DNA of 64,000 nucleotides from Mycolicibacterium sp. CBMA 247 (GTDB taxonomy: Bacteria > Actinomycetota > Actinomycetes > Mycobacteriales > Mycobacteriaceae). This document shows positions 41,953 through 53,445 of this stretch, piece by piece. The stretch is from contig NZ_VTGX01000003.1 in assembly GCF_009729095.1 (NCBI RefSeq), forward strand, positions 682,001 to 746,000, in the 5' to 3' direction. Under the pieces are notes generated by a model. The model saw only the letters and a list, made by a program, of their open reading frames with translations, searched no databases and was not told the origin of the DNA. Each line of letters opens with the position of its first letter. Positions within the stretch are counted from its first letter, which is position 1. The translations under genes and the position numbers were made by a program.

Positions 41953-43500
41953 ATGCCTCAGTCCTCGTCGAGGTCCTCGCCGAATGCACGGATGATCGGC
42001 GGTGTTGCCGCCGCCGCGGTCTCGCTCGGCGTCGCTCAGCTCGTCAGCATCCCGTTCCCGCCACAAGCCGAACCGCGCAACGCGGTTGGCTCGGCGATCG
42101 TGGACCTGACACCGGGTCCCGTCAAGGAGTGGGTGATTCAAGCCCTGGGCGGCCTGGACAAGCTTTTCCTCGCCCTCGTAGTACTGGCGGTGATCGCCAC
42201 CACCGCTGCCATTGCCGCGACCTACGAGACCCGGCGCCGCCCGGCCGGTAGCGCGATATTCACCGTGGCAGGACTGCTCGGCTGCGCCGCCGTGCTCTCG
42301 CGGCCAGGCGCAACTGCGCTCGACATCGTGCCGACGTTGGTGGGCACCGCATGTGGTGTCGCGGCGCTCCGGCTGCTTGCGCTGCGGCTGTGGACGACCC
42401 CGGACGACGACCATGACGAGTTGGATACCACCAGGCGGGTGTGGTTGATCACTGCCGCTCTGCTCGGTTTCGGGGCGGCGAGCGGGCTGCTGGGTGTCGT
42501 CGTCAACCGGTTGACGAGTTCTGTGGCGGCAGAGCGCAACACCTCGGTGGTCCCCAGTCCGCGTGTGCCTGCTCCGCCGGTACCGGCCGGCGTCCAGCCG
42601 AGAGACGTTGCCCTGCCGAGCTTTATCACCGATGCCGCGGACTTCTACCGGGTGGATGTCGCGCTCAGCGTTCCGCAGTTGAGCCGCGACGACTGGCGAC
42701 TGCGTATCCACGGCATGGTCGACCGCGAGATCACCTACAGCTTCGCCGATCTGGCCCGGTTCGAAGCCGTCGAGAAGCCCGTAACGCTGACCTGTGTATC
42801 CAATCCGGTTGGTGGCGACTTGATCTCGAATGGAATGTGGATCGGCTACCGCCTGACCGACCTGTTGCGGGCTGCCGGAGTGGCCCCCGATGCGGATATG
42901 TTGCTTTCGACTTCCGTAGATGGGTTCACCGTGGGCACTCCGGTGGAGGTCCTCAGCGACGGCCGCGATGCGCTGCTGGCCGTCGGCCTCAACGGGCAGC
43001 CACTTCCGGTTGAACACGGTTATCCGGCCAGGTTGGTCGTTGCCGGGCTGTACGGCTACGTATCGGCCACCAAGTGGGTCACCGATCTCGAGTTGACCCG
43101 CTTCGACCGCGCAGAGGCATATTGGACCAGGCAGGGCTGGGCACCGCGCGGCCCGATCAAGACCGAATCGCGTATCGACGTGCCGAAGAGTGGTCAGAAA
43201 GTGCCGGCGGGGTCGGCGACATTCGGTGGAGTGGCTTGGGCGCAGAACCGCGGCGTGCGTGACGTCGAGGTCCGAATCGACGACGGCCCATGGCAACCCG
43301 CGCAGCTGGGTACCGCGTATTCCAACCAGACGTGGCGATTGTGGAGCTTCCCCTGGCAGGCGACCAGCCCGGGAAGTCACAGCATTACGGTGCGGGCCAC
43401 CGACAACACGGGAACGGTCCAGACCTCCGACGAAACCGCTACCGTTCCCGACGGCGCCACCGGCTGGCATTCGGTGAACTTCACCGTGGCACAGCCGTGA
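41953..43500 (+). CDS. Membrane-anchored molybdopterin (sulfite oxidase-type) oxidoreductase
   Basis: This 515-residue protein has four to five hydrophobic N-terminal helices (residues ~20-190) followed by a sulfite oxidase-fold molybdopterin domain (~235-415) with the molybdenum-ligand Cys281 in LTCVSNPVGG and a C-terminal Ig-like dimerisation domain (~420-515: GVRDVEVRIDDGPWQPA). The RIHGMVDREITYSFADL segment is typical of the family. The membrane part may feed electrons to the quinone pool. The substrate is unknown. ATG at 41953 follows TGAGG. Confidence 0.9.
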   Translation: MPQSSSRSSPNARMIGGVAAAAVSLGVAQLVSIPFPPQAEPRNAVGSAIVDLTPGPVKEWVIQALGGLDKLFLALVVLAVIATTAAIAATYETRRRPAGSAIFTVAGLLGCAAVLSRPGATALDIVPTLVGTACGVAALRLLALRLWTTPDDDHDELDTTRRVWLITAALLGFGAASGLLGVVVNRLTSSVAAERNTSVVPSPRVPAPPVPAGVQPRDVALPSFITDAADFYRVDVALSVPQLSRDDWRLRIHGMVDREITYSFADLARFEAVEKPVTLTCVSNPVGGDLISNGMWIGYRLTDLLRAAGVAPDADMLLSTSVDGFTVGTPVEVLSDGRDALLAVGLNGQPLPVEHGYPARLVVAGLYGYVSATKWVTDLELTRFDRAEAYWTRQGWAPRGPIKTESRIDVPKSGQKVPAGSATFGGVAWAQNRGVRDVEVRIDDGPWQPAQLGTAYSNQTWRLWSFPWQATSPGSHSITVRATDNTGTVQTSDETATVPDGATGWHSVNFTVAQP

Positions 43501-43513
43501 CGCCGGACGTCAC
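43497..43513. terminator. Short hairpin between convergent genes
   Basis: GTGACG-CCGGA-CGTCAC, a perfect 6-base stem, covers the stop codons of both the Mo oxidoreductase and the convergent small membrane protein gene. It could act in both directions but lacks T-tracts. Confidence 0.3.
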
Positions 43514-43710
43514 TTCGCCTTGAGTTTGCGCCAACTGAAAAACGCGATCACGACACCGATCACTGCGGTGATCGGGCCGATGACCGACCAGGTTGTGGTG
43601 TTGCTCATCGGACTGCCCTGCAGCACACCGAATCCCTGCAGCGCCCAGATCAAACCGAACAGCGCCACGATCACACCGATCGCGAACGTCACGACAAATC
43701 CCCTGTTCAT
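43510..43710 (-). CDS. Small two-helix membrane protein
   Basis: This 66-residue protein is almost entirely two transmembrane helices (residues ~4-28: FVVTFAIGVIVALFGLIWAL, and ~40-60: SVIGPITAVIGVVIAFFSW) with a basic end (RKLKAK). No family is recognised. ATG at 43710 is used. It is convergent with the Mo oxidoreductase gene and 34 bases from the convergent-facing SDR on the same strand. Confidence 0.6.
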   Translation of the reverse strand: MNRGFVVTFAIGVIVALFGLIWALQGFGVLQGSPMSNTTTWSVIGPITAVIGVVIAFFSWRKLKAK

Positions 43711-43744
43711 GGTTGGATGCTACGCGCACAATGTGCTCTGCGCC

Positions 43745-44491
43745 TCAGCTCTGCACGGTCGGCCGGATGACGATCTCCCCGATCTCGACATCGTGCGGTT
43801 GCTCGATCGCGAACGCCACGGCGCGCGCGACCGCCTCCGGCGGCAGTCCGAATTCATCCATATTGGAACGTATCTGGGCGCGCAGCACCGGATCGTCGAT
43901 CGAACTGTCGAGCTCGGTACGGACAAATCCCGGTGAGAGGGACGTGGTCCGGATGACGCCGTCGGTGGATTCCTGTCGCAATGTCTCCATGATGGTGCGC
44001 ACCGCATTCTTGGTGCCCGCGTAGACACCCATATCCGGCACGACCTTCAACCCGGCGGTCGACACCGTGGTGACAAAATGACCATGGCCCTGACGCCGGA
44101 ACACCGGTGCTGCCGCTGCGATTCCGTGCAACACACCGCGCAGGTTGACGTCGATCATCGCCGACCACCCGTCGACGTCACCGTCGGACAGCGGCCCGAT
44201 CTTGCTGATTCCCGCATTGCTCACGAGTACATCCAGCCCGCCGAACTCGCTCGTCGCCGTGTCGACCAACGCTTCGAGATCGGCTTGACGGGTGACGTCC
44301 ACAGTCATCGCGACCACGCTCGATCCTGCGGACACGAGTTCGGCGGCGATCCGACCCAGGCGGTCGGTTCGCCGTGCGCCCAGGACCAACTTGGCGCCCC
44401 TCGCCGCCAGCAGGCGCGCCGTCGCTTCGCCAATGCCGCTGCTGGCCCCGGTGATGGCGACGACGGTGCCGGCGATGGGGTCAGCCGTCAC
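43745..44491 (-). CDS. Short-chain dehydrogenase/reductase
   Basis: This 248-residue classical SDR has TGASSGIGEATA at residues ~14-25, NAG at ~90, the catalytic Ser in TTVSTAGL, and YAGTKNAV with Tyr-x3-Lys. LGARRTDRL after the second strand suggests NADP(H). It starts with GTG at 44491, overlapping the stop of the quinone oxidoreductase-like gene, so the two are an operon, with both likely acting on small carbonyl compounds. Confidence 0.92.
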   Translation of the reverse strand: MTADPIAGTVVAITGASSGIGEATARLLAARGAKLVLGARRTDRLGRIAAELVSAGSSVVAMTVDVTRQADLEALVDTATSEFGGLDVLVSNAGISKIGPLSDGDVDGWSAMIDVNLRGVLHGIAAAAPVFRRQGHGHFVTTVSTAGLKVVPDMGVYAGTKNAVRTIMETLRQESTDGVIRTTSLSPGFVRTELDSSIDDPVLRAQIRSNMDEFGLPPEAVARAVAFAIEQPHDVEIGEIVIRPTVQS

Positions 44492-45414
44492 GGCCTCAGC
44501 ACCAATTTCCCTCTGGTATGGCGCTTTTCCAGCTCGGTGTAGGCCGCCTGAACATCGTCAAGGGCGAATACCCCGGCGATCGGCACCTCGAGCTCACCGG
44601 CGGCGGCGAGATCCGCCAACTCGGCGACGACGGCGATATCGGACCCCTCGGCATTGCCGGCGCCCTGAACACCGAACCGCTCGATGGCCGGGAAATCGAT
44701 GATGGTGTCAACCCGTTCGGGAGCGACGCCCAACTCCTCGACGGCCATCTGCACATAACCACCACCGAAGAAATCGAGGAAGGCGTCGACGCGACCGGAC
44801 GGGGACGCGGCGCGGAGCCTGGCAGCCAGATCCTCGCCGTAGTTGACCGGGATGGCGCCGTGCGCCGTCAGCCACTCATCGTTGGTGGGCCCGGCGACGC
44901 CGAGCACGGTCGCGCCCGTGCGCTTGGCGAGCTGTACCGCGATGGTGCCGACACCACCGGCGGCGCCGGCGATCGCGACCGTGTCCCCGGGTTGCAGCAG
45001 CACGGCGCGAACCGCCGCGTAGGCGGTGGAACCCGCGACATACAACGATCCGGCAACCTCCCACGGCAGAGCGGGCGGCTTGGCGCCCAACTGGGTGGCG
45101 GGCACAGTCACGTATTCGGCGTGGCTGGAGCGTTCGGTGGTGAATCCGAGCACCTCATCACCGAGCTGGAACTCGGTCGCTCCCGGTCCGATCTCGGCGA
45201 CCACACCGGCGAGGTCGCTGCCTTGGCCGGACGGAAAAGTGGCCGGGAACCGGTCGTGCAGCGCGCCACGACGGATCATGGCCTCGCCCGGGTTGATGCC
45301 CGCGGCACGGACCCTCACGAGTACCTCGCCCGGCGCGGGAACCGGCCGCGGCACATCACGGACCTGCAGGACGTCGATCCCGCCGTACTCGTCGAACTGA
45401 ACTGCTTTGCTCAT
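44488..45414 (-). CDS. Zinc-independent quinone oxidoreductase-like MDR protein
   Basis: This 308-residue medium-chain reductase has the GroES-like N-terminal part (VLVRVRAAGINPGEAMIRRG) and a Rossmann domain with AGAAGGVGTIAVQLAKRTGA. The zinc ligands of alcohol dehydrogenases are missing, so it belongs to the quinone oxidoreductase group using NADPH. ATG at 45414 has AGGAG only 2 bases before it, a tight but usable site. It is the first gene of the pair with the SDR and diverges from the DUF222-HNH gene. Confidence 0.9.
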   Translation of the reverse strand: MSKAVQFDEYGGIDVLQVRDVPRPVPAPGEVLVRVRAAGINPGEAMIRRGALHDRFPATFPSGQGSDLAGVVAEIGPGATEFQLGDEVLGFTTERSSHAEYVTVPATQLGAKPPALPWEVAGSLYVAGSTAYAAVRAVLLQPGDTVAIAGAAGGVGTIAVQLAKRTGATVLGVAGPTNDEWLTAHGAIPVNYGEDLAARLRAASPSGRVDAFLDFFGGGYVQMAVEELGVAPERVDTIIDFPAIERFGVQGAGNAEGSDIAVVAELADLAAAGELEVPIAGVFALDDVQAAYTELEKRHTRGKLVLRP

Positions 45415-45497
45415 ATCTCCTACGACGAAGCCGTCGCCGAAAACATTCCGGCGCGATCGCAAGACTTGTGTCCACCCGTCCTGATAGCGTCGAACAC

Positions 45498-46766
45498 ATG
45501 TTCGAGTCAATCGCGAACGTCGATCCGGGAGCCGACGAGGCGGCACTGCTGGATCGCATCGCCGAACTGGAGAGGCTGAAATCAGCCGCCGCTGCCGGGC
45601 AGGCCCGTGCCACCACGGCCCTGGAGTCCGCACGACGCGCCGCCGAAGCCGCCGCGGGGATACCCGCCGCGCGGCGTGGCCGCGGGCTCGGTTCGGAGAT
45701 CGGTCTCGCGCGCCAAGATTCACCCACCCGCGGCAGCCGCCACCTCGCTGACGCCCGCATCCTGGTGCGCGATATGCCGCACACCTTGGCCGCCCTGGAA
45801 ACCGGGGCGCTCACCGAATGGCGCGCCCGGCTGATCGTGCGCGAAGCCGCCTGCCTGTCCCCCGACGATCGGCGCCGCCTCGACGAACAACTCTGCGCGG
45901 ACACCACCAAGCTGGTCGGCCTCGGAGACACCCGCCTGGCCGCGGCCGCCAAAAGCATTACGTATCAACTTGATCCACAAGCCGTGATCGACCGAGCCTC
46001 GCGCGCCCCCGAAGATCGCATCGTCACTTTCCGCCCCGCTCCCGACACCATGGCGTTCATCACGGCGCTTTTGCCCGCAACCGAGGCGGCCACCGTCTAT
46101 TCCGCACTCACCGACGAAGCCGACCGGTGCGCCGATGGCCGCAACCGTGGTCAGGTCATGACCGACACGCTGGTCGCCCGCGTCACCGGCCGCGACGCCA
46201 GGGTTCCGGTCCGCGTCGCGGTCAACCTGGTGCTCTCTGATGAATCCCTGTTCGCCGGCTCCACCCGGCCAGCGCATCTGCAGGGTTACGGGCCCATTCC
46301 CGCATCGGTGGCACGGCGCATGATCGGCGCTGCCGTCGCCCACGAGCACTCGTGGGCGACCCTGCGGCGGCTATATGCCGCGCCCGACACCGGTGCCCTG
46401 GTCGCGATGGAATCCAGATCACGACGGTTCCCGAAAGGCCTCGCCCGGTTCATCGCCCTCCGGGATGAAACCTGCCGAACCCCGTTCTGCGATGCCCCGA
46501 TCCGGCATTACGACCACATCACACCGCATCACCGTCATGGGCCGACCAGTGCGGTCAACGGCCAGGGGTTGTGTGAACGCTGCAATTACGTCAAAGAAGC
46601 ACCGGGATGGCGGGTGGTGGCCGGGATCGATGAATTCGGCCGCCACACCACCGAACACATCACCCCCACCGGGGCGGTCTACCGATCATCCGCTCCACCA
46701 CTGCCCGGCGGCACACGGGTGCTCACCCGTGAAATACACGTCGTGACCAACAGGGCCGCCGCGTAA
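45498..46766 (+). CDS. DUF222 (13E12-type) protein with HNH endonuclease domain
   Basis: This 422-residue protein has the long helical DUF222 region (residues ~20-300) and a C-terminal HNH nuclease domain with CRTPFCDAPIRHYDHI, HHRHG and GLCERCNYVKE; the four Cys form a zinc site and His-Asp-His the catalytic centre. Families of these genes are scattered through mycobacterial genomes and are linked to the 13E12 repeats of M. tuberculosis. The role is uncertain (possibly selfish element remnants). ATG at 45498 is preferred over a GTG 10 codons upstream. Confidence 0.92.
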   Translation: MFESIANVDPGADEAALLDRIAELERLKSAAAAGQARATTALESARRAAEAAAGIPAARRGRGLGSEIGLARQDSPTRGSRHLADARILVRDMPHTLAALETGALTEWRARLIVREAACLSPDDRRRLDEQLCADTTKLVGLGDTRLAAAAKSITYQLDPQAVIDRASRAPEDRIVTFRPAPDTMAFITALLPATEAATVYSALTDEADRCADGRNRGQVMTDTLVARVTGRDARVPVRVAVNLVLSDESLFAGSTRPAHLQGYGPIPASVARRMIGAAVAHEHSWATLRRLYAAPDTGALVAMESRSRRFPKGLARFIALRDETCRTPFCDAPIRHYDHITPHHRHGPTSAVNGQGLCERCNYVKEAPGWRVVAGIDEFGRHTTEHITPTGAVYRSSAPPLPGGTRVLTREIHVVTNRAAA

Positions 46767-46830
46767 GCCCGGTTCGCCCACGGCGAACTCGACCACGCGG
46801 AAAACCGGGAACAAACCCGGGCCCGCCAAG

Positions 46831-46851
46831 GTTGAGCGCATCAGACTGAAC
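46831..46851. promoter_or_regulatory. Degenerate HAIR-like element before lon
   Basis: GTTGAGC-N7-ACTGAAC matches 10 of 14 arm positions of the HspR site CTTGAGT-N7-ACTCAAG, with the exact spacer. It ends 12 bases before the lon ATG and overlaps the ribosome-binding site. HspR represses heat-shock genes, including lon in Streptomyces. The match is imperfect and may be chance. Confidence 0.3.
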
Positions 46852-46863
46852 TTTGGAGGTTTG

Positions 46864-49194
<2,331 letters not shown>

Positions 49195-49372
49195 ATCCTG
49201 AGCGAGCGTGCGCGCTGGTCGGAAAACGGATGAGCCGCTGGCGGTCTAGACGATCGCTCAAAGACTGAGTCGCGTTTTTGCCGCATTGGCTACTCGCGCC
49301 CGATCGAGGGCACGGCAATGCTGTGTCCCAGGTCATATCGCTGCCCCGCGGGTATCCGAGCCAGGAGGTCTC

Positions 49373-50743
49373 ATGTCCCATGCCGGCCACCTCATCGACG
49401 ATGCGCCACTCACGTCGTTCCACAAAAAGCTGACCCTGTTTTCATCGGGTGGGCCGTTCATCGACGGCTACGCATTGTCGATCATCGGTGTCGCACTCAT
49501 CACCCTGGAACCCGCCATGGGCCTGACCTCGACCGAGATCGGTCTGGTCGGGGCCGCCAGCCTGATCGGCATCTTCGTCGGCGGTGGCCTATTCGGATAT
49601 ATCACCGACAAGGTCGGGCGCCACCTCATGTACATCGCCGATCTGGTCGCCCTCGCGGTGTTCTCGGTGATGTCAGCATTCGCCGGCGAAGCGTGGCAGA
49701 TCATCGCGCTGCGTTTCCTGCTCGGTGTCGCAATCGGCGCCGACTATCCGATCGCTACGTCGTTGCTGGCCGAATTCCTACCCAAAAAGCAACGCGGGCG
49801 AATGCTCGGCGCCATGTTCGTGGTGTGGGCGGTGGGTGCGGCAGCGGCCTACATCGTCGGATTCCTGTTGCGTGACTTCGGTCCCGACGCCTGGCGCCTG
49901 CTGCTGGCCAGCCCCGCGATATTCGCCGTCATCACTCTGCTCGCCCGGATGGGAACTCCGGAATCGCCGCGCTGGCTGTTGAGCAAGGGGCGGGTCGCCG
50001 AGGCCGATGCCGCGATCAAACAGACCTTCGGCCAGCAGTTCGGGGTGGCCGACCTGGCCGGGGAAGGCAGCGGGCAAACTCCTGCTACGTCGTTCACCCA
50101 GGTGTTCAAGCGGCCGTACCTGAACCGGACCATCTTCGTCGCGGTGTTCTGGACGGCCCAGGTCATCCCGCTGTTCGCGGTCTACACCTTCGCCCCCGAC
50201 CTGCTGGCGTCTTTCGGCTTGCACGGTGACGCCAACCTCTACGGTGGATCGCTACTGATTTCGCTGCTGTTCGTGGTCGGCGGGCTGCCCGGCTTGTATC
50301 TGGTCGAACGAATCGGCAGGCGCCCATTGTTGATCGGCTCCTTCGCCATCATCGTCCTGGCTCTGGCGATTCCCGCGCTGATACCGGGTGTTCCACCCGT
50401 GGTGTTCTTCCTCGCTCTCGCGGTCTACGCCGTGACCTCCGGGGCCTCGAGCTTTCTTGAAATCGTCTACCCGAACGAGCTGTTCCCCACTGAGGTACGT
50501 GCCACCGCAGTCGGTGTCGGAACCGCGGTCAGCCGGATCGGTTCGGCGGGCGGCACCTACCTGATGCCGCTCGCGCTCACTGCGCTCGGCGCGGGAGGCG
50601 CCCTTGGTGTTGGTGCCGCAGTGACCGCGGTGGGGCTGGTGGTCTCGATCTTCATGGCTCCTGAGACCAAGGGGGTAGCTCTCACCGACAACGCAACCCT
50701 TACCGACGACGCACCCATCAGCGAACAGTCGCCCTCTCCCTAG
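49373..50743 (+). CDS. MFS transporter, sugar-porter-like
   Basis: This 456-residue carrier has 12 predicted helices and the motifs of the sugar porter family: GYITDKVGRHLMY after helix 2, PESPRWLLSKGR after helix 6, and ERIGRRPLL and YPNELFPTEVRATAVGVGTAVSRIGSAGG (~residues 365-393) in the second half. The last feature is also common in aromatic-acid and metabolite carriers. The substrate is unknown. ATG at 49373 is supported by GGAGG 4 bases upstream. It stands alone. Confidence 0.88.
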   Translation: MSHAGHLIDDAPLTSFHKKLTLFSSGGPFIDGYALSIIGVALITLEPAMGLTSTEIGLVGAASLIGIFVGGGLFGYITDKVGRHLMYIADLVALAVFSVMSAFAGEAWQIIALRFLLGVAIGADYPIATSLLAEFLPKKQRGRMLGAMFVVWAVGAAAAYIVGFLLRDFGPDAWRLLLASPAIFAVITLLARMGTPESPRWLLSKGRVAEADAAIKQTFGQQFGVADLAGEGSGQTPATSFTQVFKRPYLNRTIFVAVFWTAQVIPLFAVYTFAPDLLASFGLHGDANLYGGSLLISLLFVVGGLPGLYLVERIGRRPLLIGSFAIIVLALAIPALIPGVPPVVFFLALAVYAVTSGASSFLEIVYPNELFPTEVRATAVGVGTAVSRIGSAGGTYLMPLALTALGAGGALGVGAAVTAVGLVVSIFMAPETKGVALTDNATLTDDAPISEQSPSP

Positions 50744-50902
50744 ATTCCTCGCTATGCAGGCGCCTGCCTATGATCGGGCGAGCTCACCTCGGTTGCCAGG
50801 TCTGACCTGGGGGGTGCGCGATCCGAATTCGGCTGATACCGTGACGCGCGGCACACTTTGAGGTTCGGAGTGGCCCACAACTCAAGATGCCATTGAGTCG
50901 CG

Positions 50903-51107
50903 GCGGGAGAGTCCCGTCCATTCAGCAGGCGGGCGCCGCAGGAGCAAATCCTCCCCGGGAATCTCTCAGGCACCGGTATCGCCGCGACTAGGCACCTCTG
51001 GAAAGCAGTCGGCCCCGAAAAGGCGCGGCTCACCGAAGGGGCAAGCGGAACGTCCATTGCGGGCGGTCCGTGAAAACTCTCAGGTCAAATCGACAGAGTG
51101 GGGAGGC
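50903..51107 (+). ncRNA. Tandem glycine riboswitch (gcvT-type)
   Basis: Two glycine aptamers lie head to tail in the leader of cycA. Aptamer 1 (~50903-51005) has GCCGCAGGAGCAA at 50935-50947 and CTCTCAGG at 50963-50970, closing with ACCTCTGG. Aptamer 2 (~51006-51107) has ACCGAAGGGGCAA at 51032-51044, CTCTCAGG at 51077-51084 and ACAGAGTGGGGA at the end. These are the conserved core blocks of the glycine riboswitch. The remaining ~48 bases carry the expression platform and the ribosome-binding site GAGG before the TTG of cycA. Bases 50744-50902 contain no gene that I can see. Confidence 0.93.
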
Positions 51108-51154
51108 GTCCACTGTCCGTGCTGCCCACCGCGCCTTAGACCCTAGAGGTTCTT

Positions 51155-52633
51155 TTGTCCCAATCAAGTGATGTGACCGCTGCGCGCGGTGACGCATCCC
51201 CACCGGCTTCGACTCCCCCGAACACCGAGCAACAGCTCTCCCGCCAGCTCTCCAACCGGCATATCCAGCTCATTGCCATCGGCGGCGCGATCGGCACCGG
51301 CCTGTTCATGGGCTCCGGCAAGACGATCTCGCTCGCCGGCCCTTCGGTGATCTTCGTCTACATGACCATCGGCTTCATGTTGTTCTTCGTGATGCGGGCG
51401 ATGGGCGAACTGCTGTTGTCCAACCTGCATTACAAGTCGTTCGCCGACTTCGCGGCCGACCTGCTCGGCCCGTGGGCCGGCTTCTTCACCGGCTGGACGT
51501 ACTGGTTCTGCTGGATCGTCACCGGTGTCGCCGACGTGGTCGCGATCTCCGGTTACGTGAGGTACTGGTGGGGTGACATCCCCCTGTGGATACCGGCCCT
51601 GGCCGCAGTGGTGCTGCTGATCACCCTGAACCTGCCCACCGTCAAGGCCTTCGGCGAGACCGAGTTCTGGTTCGCGCTGATCAAGATCGTGGCGATCGTC
51701 GCGCTCATCGTGGTCGGACTTGTGATGGTGTTCAAGCACTTCCACGCGCCCGGTGGCGCCGTGGCGAGCTTCTCCAACCTGTGGAACGACGGCGGCTTCT
51801 TCCCCACCGGCCCAATGGGATTCGTGGCGGGCTTCCAGATCGCGACCTTCGCGTTCGTCGGCATCGAACTCGTCGGCACCACCGCGGCCGAGGCCAAGAA
51901 CCCCGAGCGCAACCTGCCCAAGGCGATCAACTCGATCCCGGTGCGCGTCATGCTGTTCTACGTCGCGGCGCTGACCATCATCATCGCGGTCACCCCGTGG
52001 CGCGAGATCGTCGCCGAGCGCAGCCCGTTCGTGGCCATGTTCAGCCTGGCCGGGCTGGGTATCGCGGCCTCTGTGATCAACTTCGTGGTGCTGACCTCGG
52101 CCACGTCGTCGGCCAACTCGGGCATCTACTCGACATCGCGGATGATCTACGGCCTGGCCAAGGAGGGCGACGCGCCGAGCGTGTTCGGTCGGCTCACGTC
52201 GCGGCACGTACCCGCCAACGCATTGTTCCTGTCCGGGGTGTTCCTGATGTCCGGCGTGGTGATGGTGGCCGTCGGTGATTCGATCATCGAAGCCTTCACT
52301 GTCGTCACCACGATCTCGTCGCTGTGCTTCATATTCGTCTGGACGATCATCCTGATCAGCTATCTGGTGTACCGCCGGCGCCGGCCACAGCTGCACGAGG
52401 CATCGAAGTTCAAGATGCCCGGCGGTATTGCCATGTGCTACGTCGTCCTGGCCTTCTTCGTCTTCCTGGTCTGGGCATTCACCCAGAAGGAGGACACCCT
52501 GCATGCGCTGCTCGTGACGCCGATCTGGTTCGTCGTGCTGGGGGTCGCTTGGCTGGTCCTGCGACGCCGTCCCGGACATCTCGCCCGCGAAGCCGCGTTC
52601 CGCACCGATCTTGAGGCTGCGGATTCCGACTGA
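51155..52633 (+). CDS. cycA: Amino acid permease CycA (glycine/serine/alanine)
   Basis: This 492-residue APC-family transporter has 12 helices and the family signature LSNRHIQLIAIGGAIGTGLFMGSGKTI (residues ~29-55), plus ELVGTTAAEAKNPERNLPKAI. It closely resembles CycA, the D-serine/D-alanine/glycine proton symporter, also the route for D-cycloserine uptake. The glycine riboswitch directly upstream supports glycine as a substrate. TTG at 51155 is the best start (GAGG 5 bases before); no ATG/GTG of similar quality is near. Confidence 0.94.
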   Translation: MSQSSDVTAARGDASPPASTPPNTEQQLSRQLSNRHIQLIAIGGAIGTGLFMGSGKTISLAGPSVIFVYMTIGFMLFFVMRAMGELLLSNLHYKSFADFAADLLGPWAGFFTGWTYWFCWIVTGVADVVAISGYVRYWWGDIPLWIPALAAVVLLITLNLPTVKAFGETEFWFALIKIVAIVALIVVGLVMVFKHFHAPGGAVASFSNLWNDGGFFPTGPMGFVAGFQIATFAFVGIELVGTTAAEAKNPERNLPKAINSIPVRVMLFYVAALTIIIAVTPWREIVAERSPFVAMFSLAGLGIAASVINFVVLTSATSSANSGIYSTSRMIYGLAKEGDAPSVFGRLTSRHVPANALFLSGVFLMSGVVMVAVGDSIIEAFTVVTTISSLCFIFVWTIILISYLVYRRRRPQLHEASKFKMPGGIAMCYVVLAFFVFLVWAFTQKEDTLHALLVTPIWFVVLGVAWLVLRRRPGHLAREAAFRTDLEAADSD

Positions 52634-52652
52634 CGGTCGGTAGGGTGGCGCC

Positions 52653-53042
52653 ATGGTGGATCTTCGTGATCTCAAGCGCCGTATCGTCCATGGCGCCCAA
52701 CGCCGCATCGTCAATCCGGTCGGCCGCCAGCTGCCCGTCACCATGCTGGAGACCGTCGGCCGCAAATCCGGCCAACCACGGCACACCGCCGTGGGCGGCC
52801 GGGTCATCGGCAATCAGTTCTGGATGGTCTCAGAGCACGGCAACCGATCCCACTATGTGCTCAACATCAAGGCGAATCCGGCTGTGCGACTGCGGATCAA
52901 CGGGAACTGGCGGACCGGGACGGCACATCTGCTGCCCGACGACGACCCGGTCGCCCGGCTGAAAGAGCTGCCGAGGCTGAACAGCGCCGCGGTCCGGGCG
53001 ATGGGCAGCGACCTGCTTACTCTCCGCATCGACCTCGACTGA
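52653..53042 (+). CDS. Ddn-family deazaflavin (F420)-dependent nitroreductase-like protein
   Basis: This 129-residue protein has the split-barrel fold of the Ddn family, with LETVGRKSGQPRHTAVGG, HYVLNIKANPAVRLRING and WRTGTAHLL. Ddn-like proteins bind F420H2 and reduce quinones or nitro drugs; this is one of many mycobacterial paralogs, and its substrate is unknown. The 19-base gap to cycA and the near-contact with the next gene suggest read-through. Confidence 0.88.
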   Translation: MVDLRDLKRRIVHGAQRRIVNPVGRQLPVTMLETVGRKSGQPRHTAVGGRVIGNQFWMVSEHGNRSHYVLNIKANPAVRLRINGNWRTGTAHLLPDDDPVARLKELPRLNSAAVRAMGSDLLTLRIDLD

Positions 53043-53043
53043 C

Positions 53044-53376
53044 ATGGCCTTCGATCCGGACCTGGCCGACCGCATCCGCGAGCTGACCGCAGCCGAGAGC
53101 GGGCTCGACGAGAAGCGGATGTTCGGTGGGTTGGCGTTCCTGATCAACGGCAACATGGCCATCGCGGCCAACCGGGAAGGCGGTCTGCTGGTGCGCGTTG
53201 CACCGGCCGACACCGAGAAACTGCTGCAGCGTGATCACGTCGAACTGATGGTGATGGGTGGCCGGGAGATGCGGGGCTGGCTGCGGATCGCCAGCCCCGG
53301 CGTGACGACCAGGCGTCAGCTCCAATCGTGGGTCGCCCGGGGCATCGGCTACGCCAGGGGCCTGCCGCCCAAGTGA
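53044..53376 (+). CDS. TfoX N-terminal-domain protein
   Basis: This 110-residue protein matches the TfoX/Sxy N-terminal domain: KRMFGGLAFLINGNMAIAAN and LLVRVAPADTEKLL, plus GREMRGWLRI. In gamma-proteobacteria TfoX controls competence, but single-domain actinobacterial versions have no known role. It starts 1 base after the upstream stop, so it belongs to the same operon. Confidence 0.88.
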   Translation: MAFDPDLADRIRELTAAESGLDEKRMFGGLAFLINGNMAIAANREGGLLVRVAPADTEKLLQRDHVELMVMGGREMRGWLRIASPGVTTRRQLQSWVARGIGYARGLPPK

Positions 53377-53445
53377 TTTCCGGGGCAGCCGGGAAGAATC
53401 GTCGTTAACATAGACCCCGCCTGACAACGACGGGGGCCTACTCAC

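Noticed and set aside
50881..50897. CTCAA-N7-TTGAG inverted repeat before the riboswitch
   Set aside because: It recalls a HAIR element in reverse order but has only five-base arms and no heat-shock gene downstream.
51164..52813. 549-residue minus-strand ORF opposite cycA
   Set aside because: It mirrors a hydrophobic membrane protein gene, giving an Asp/His/Gln-rich shadow frame without motifs.
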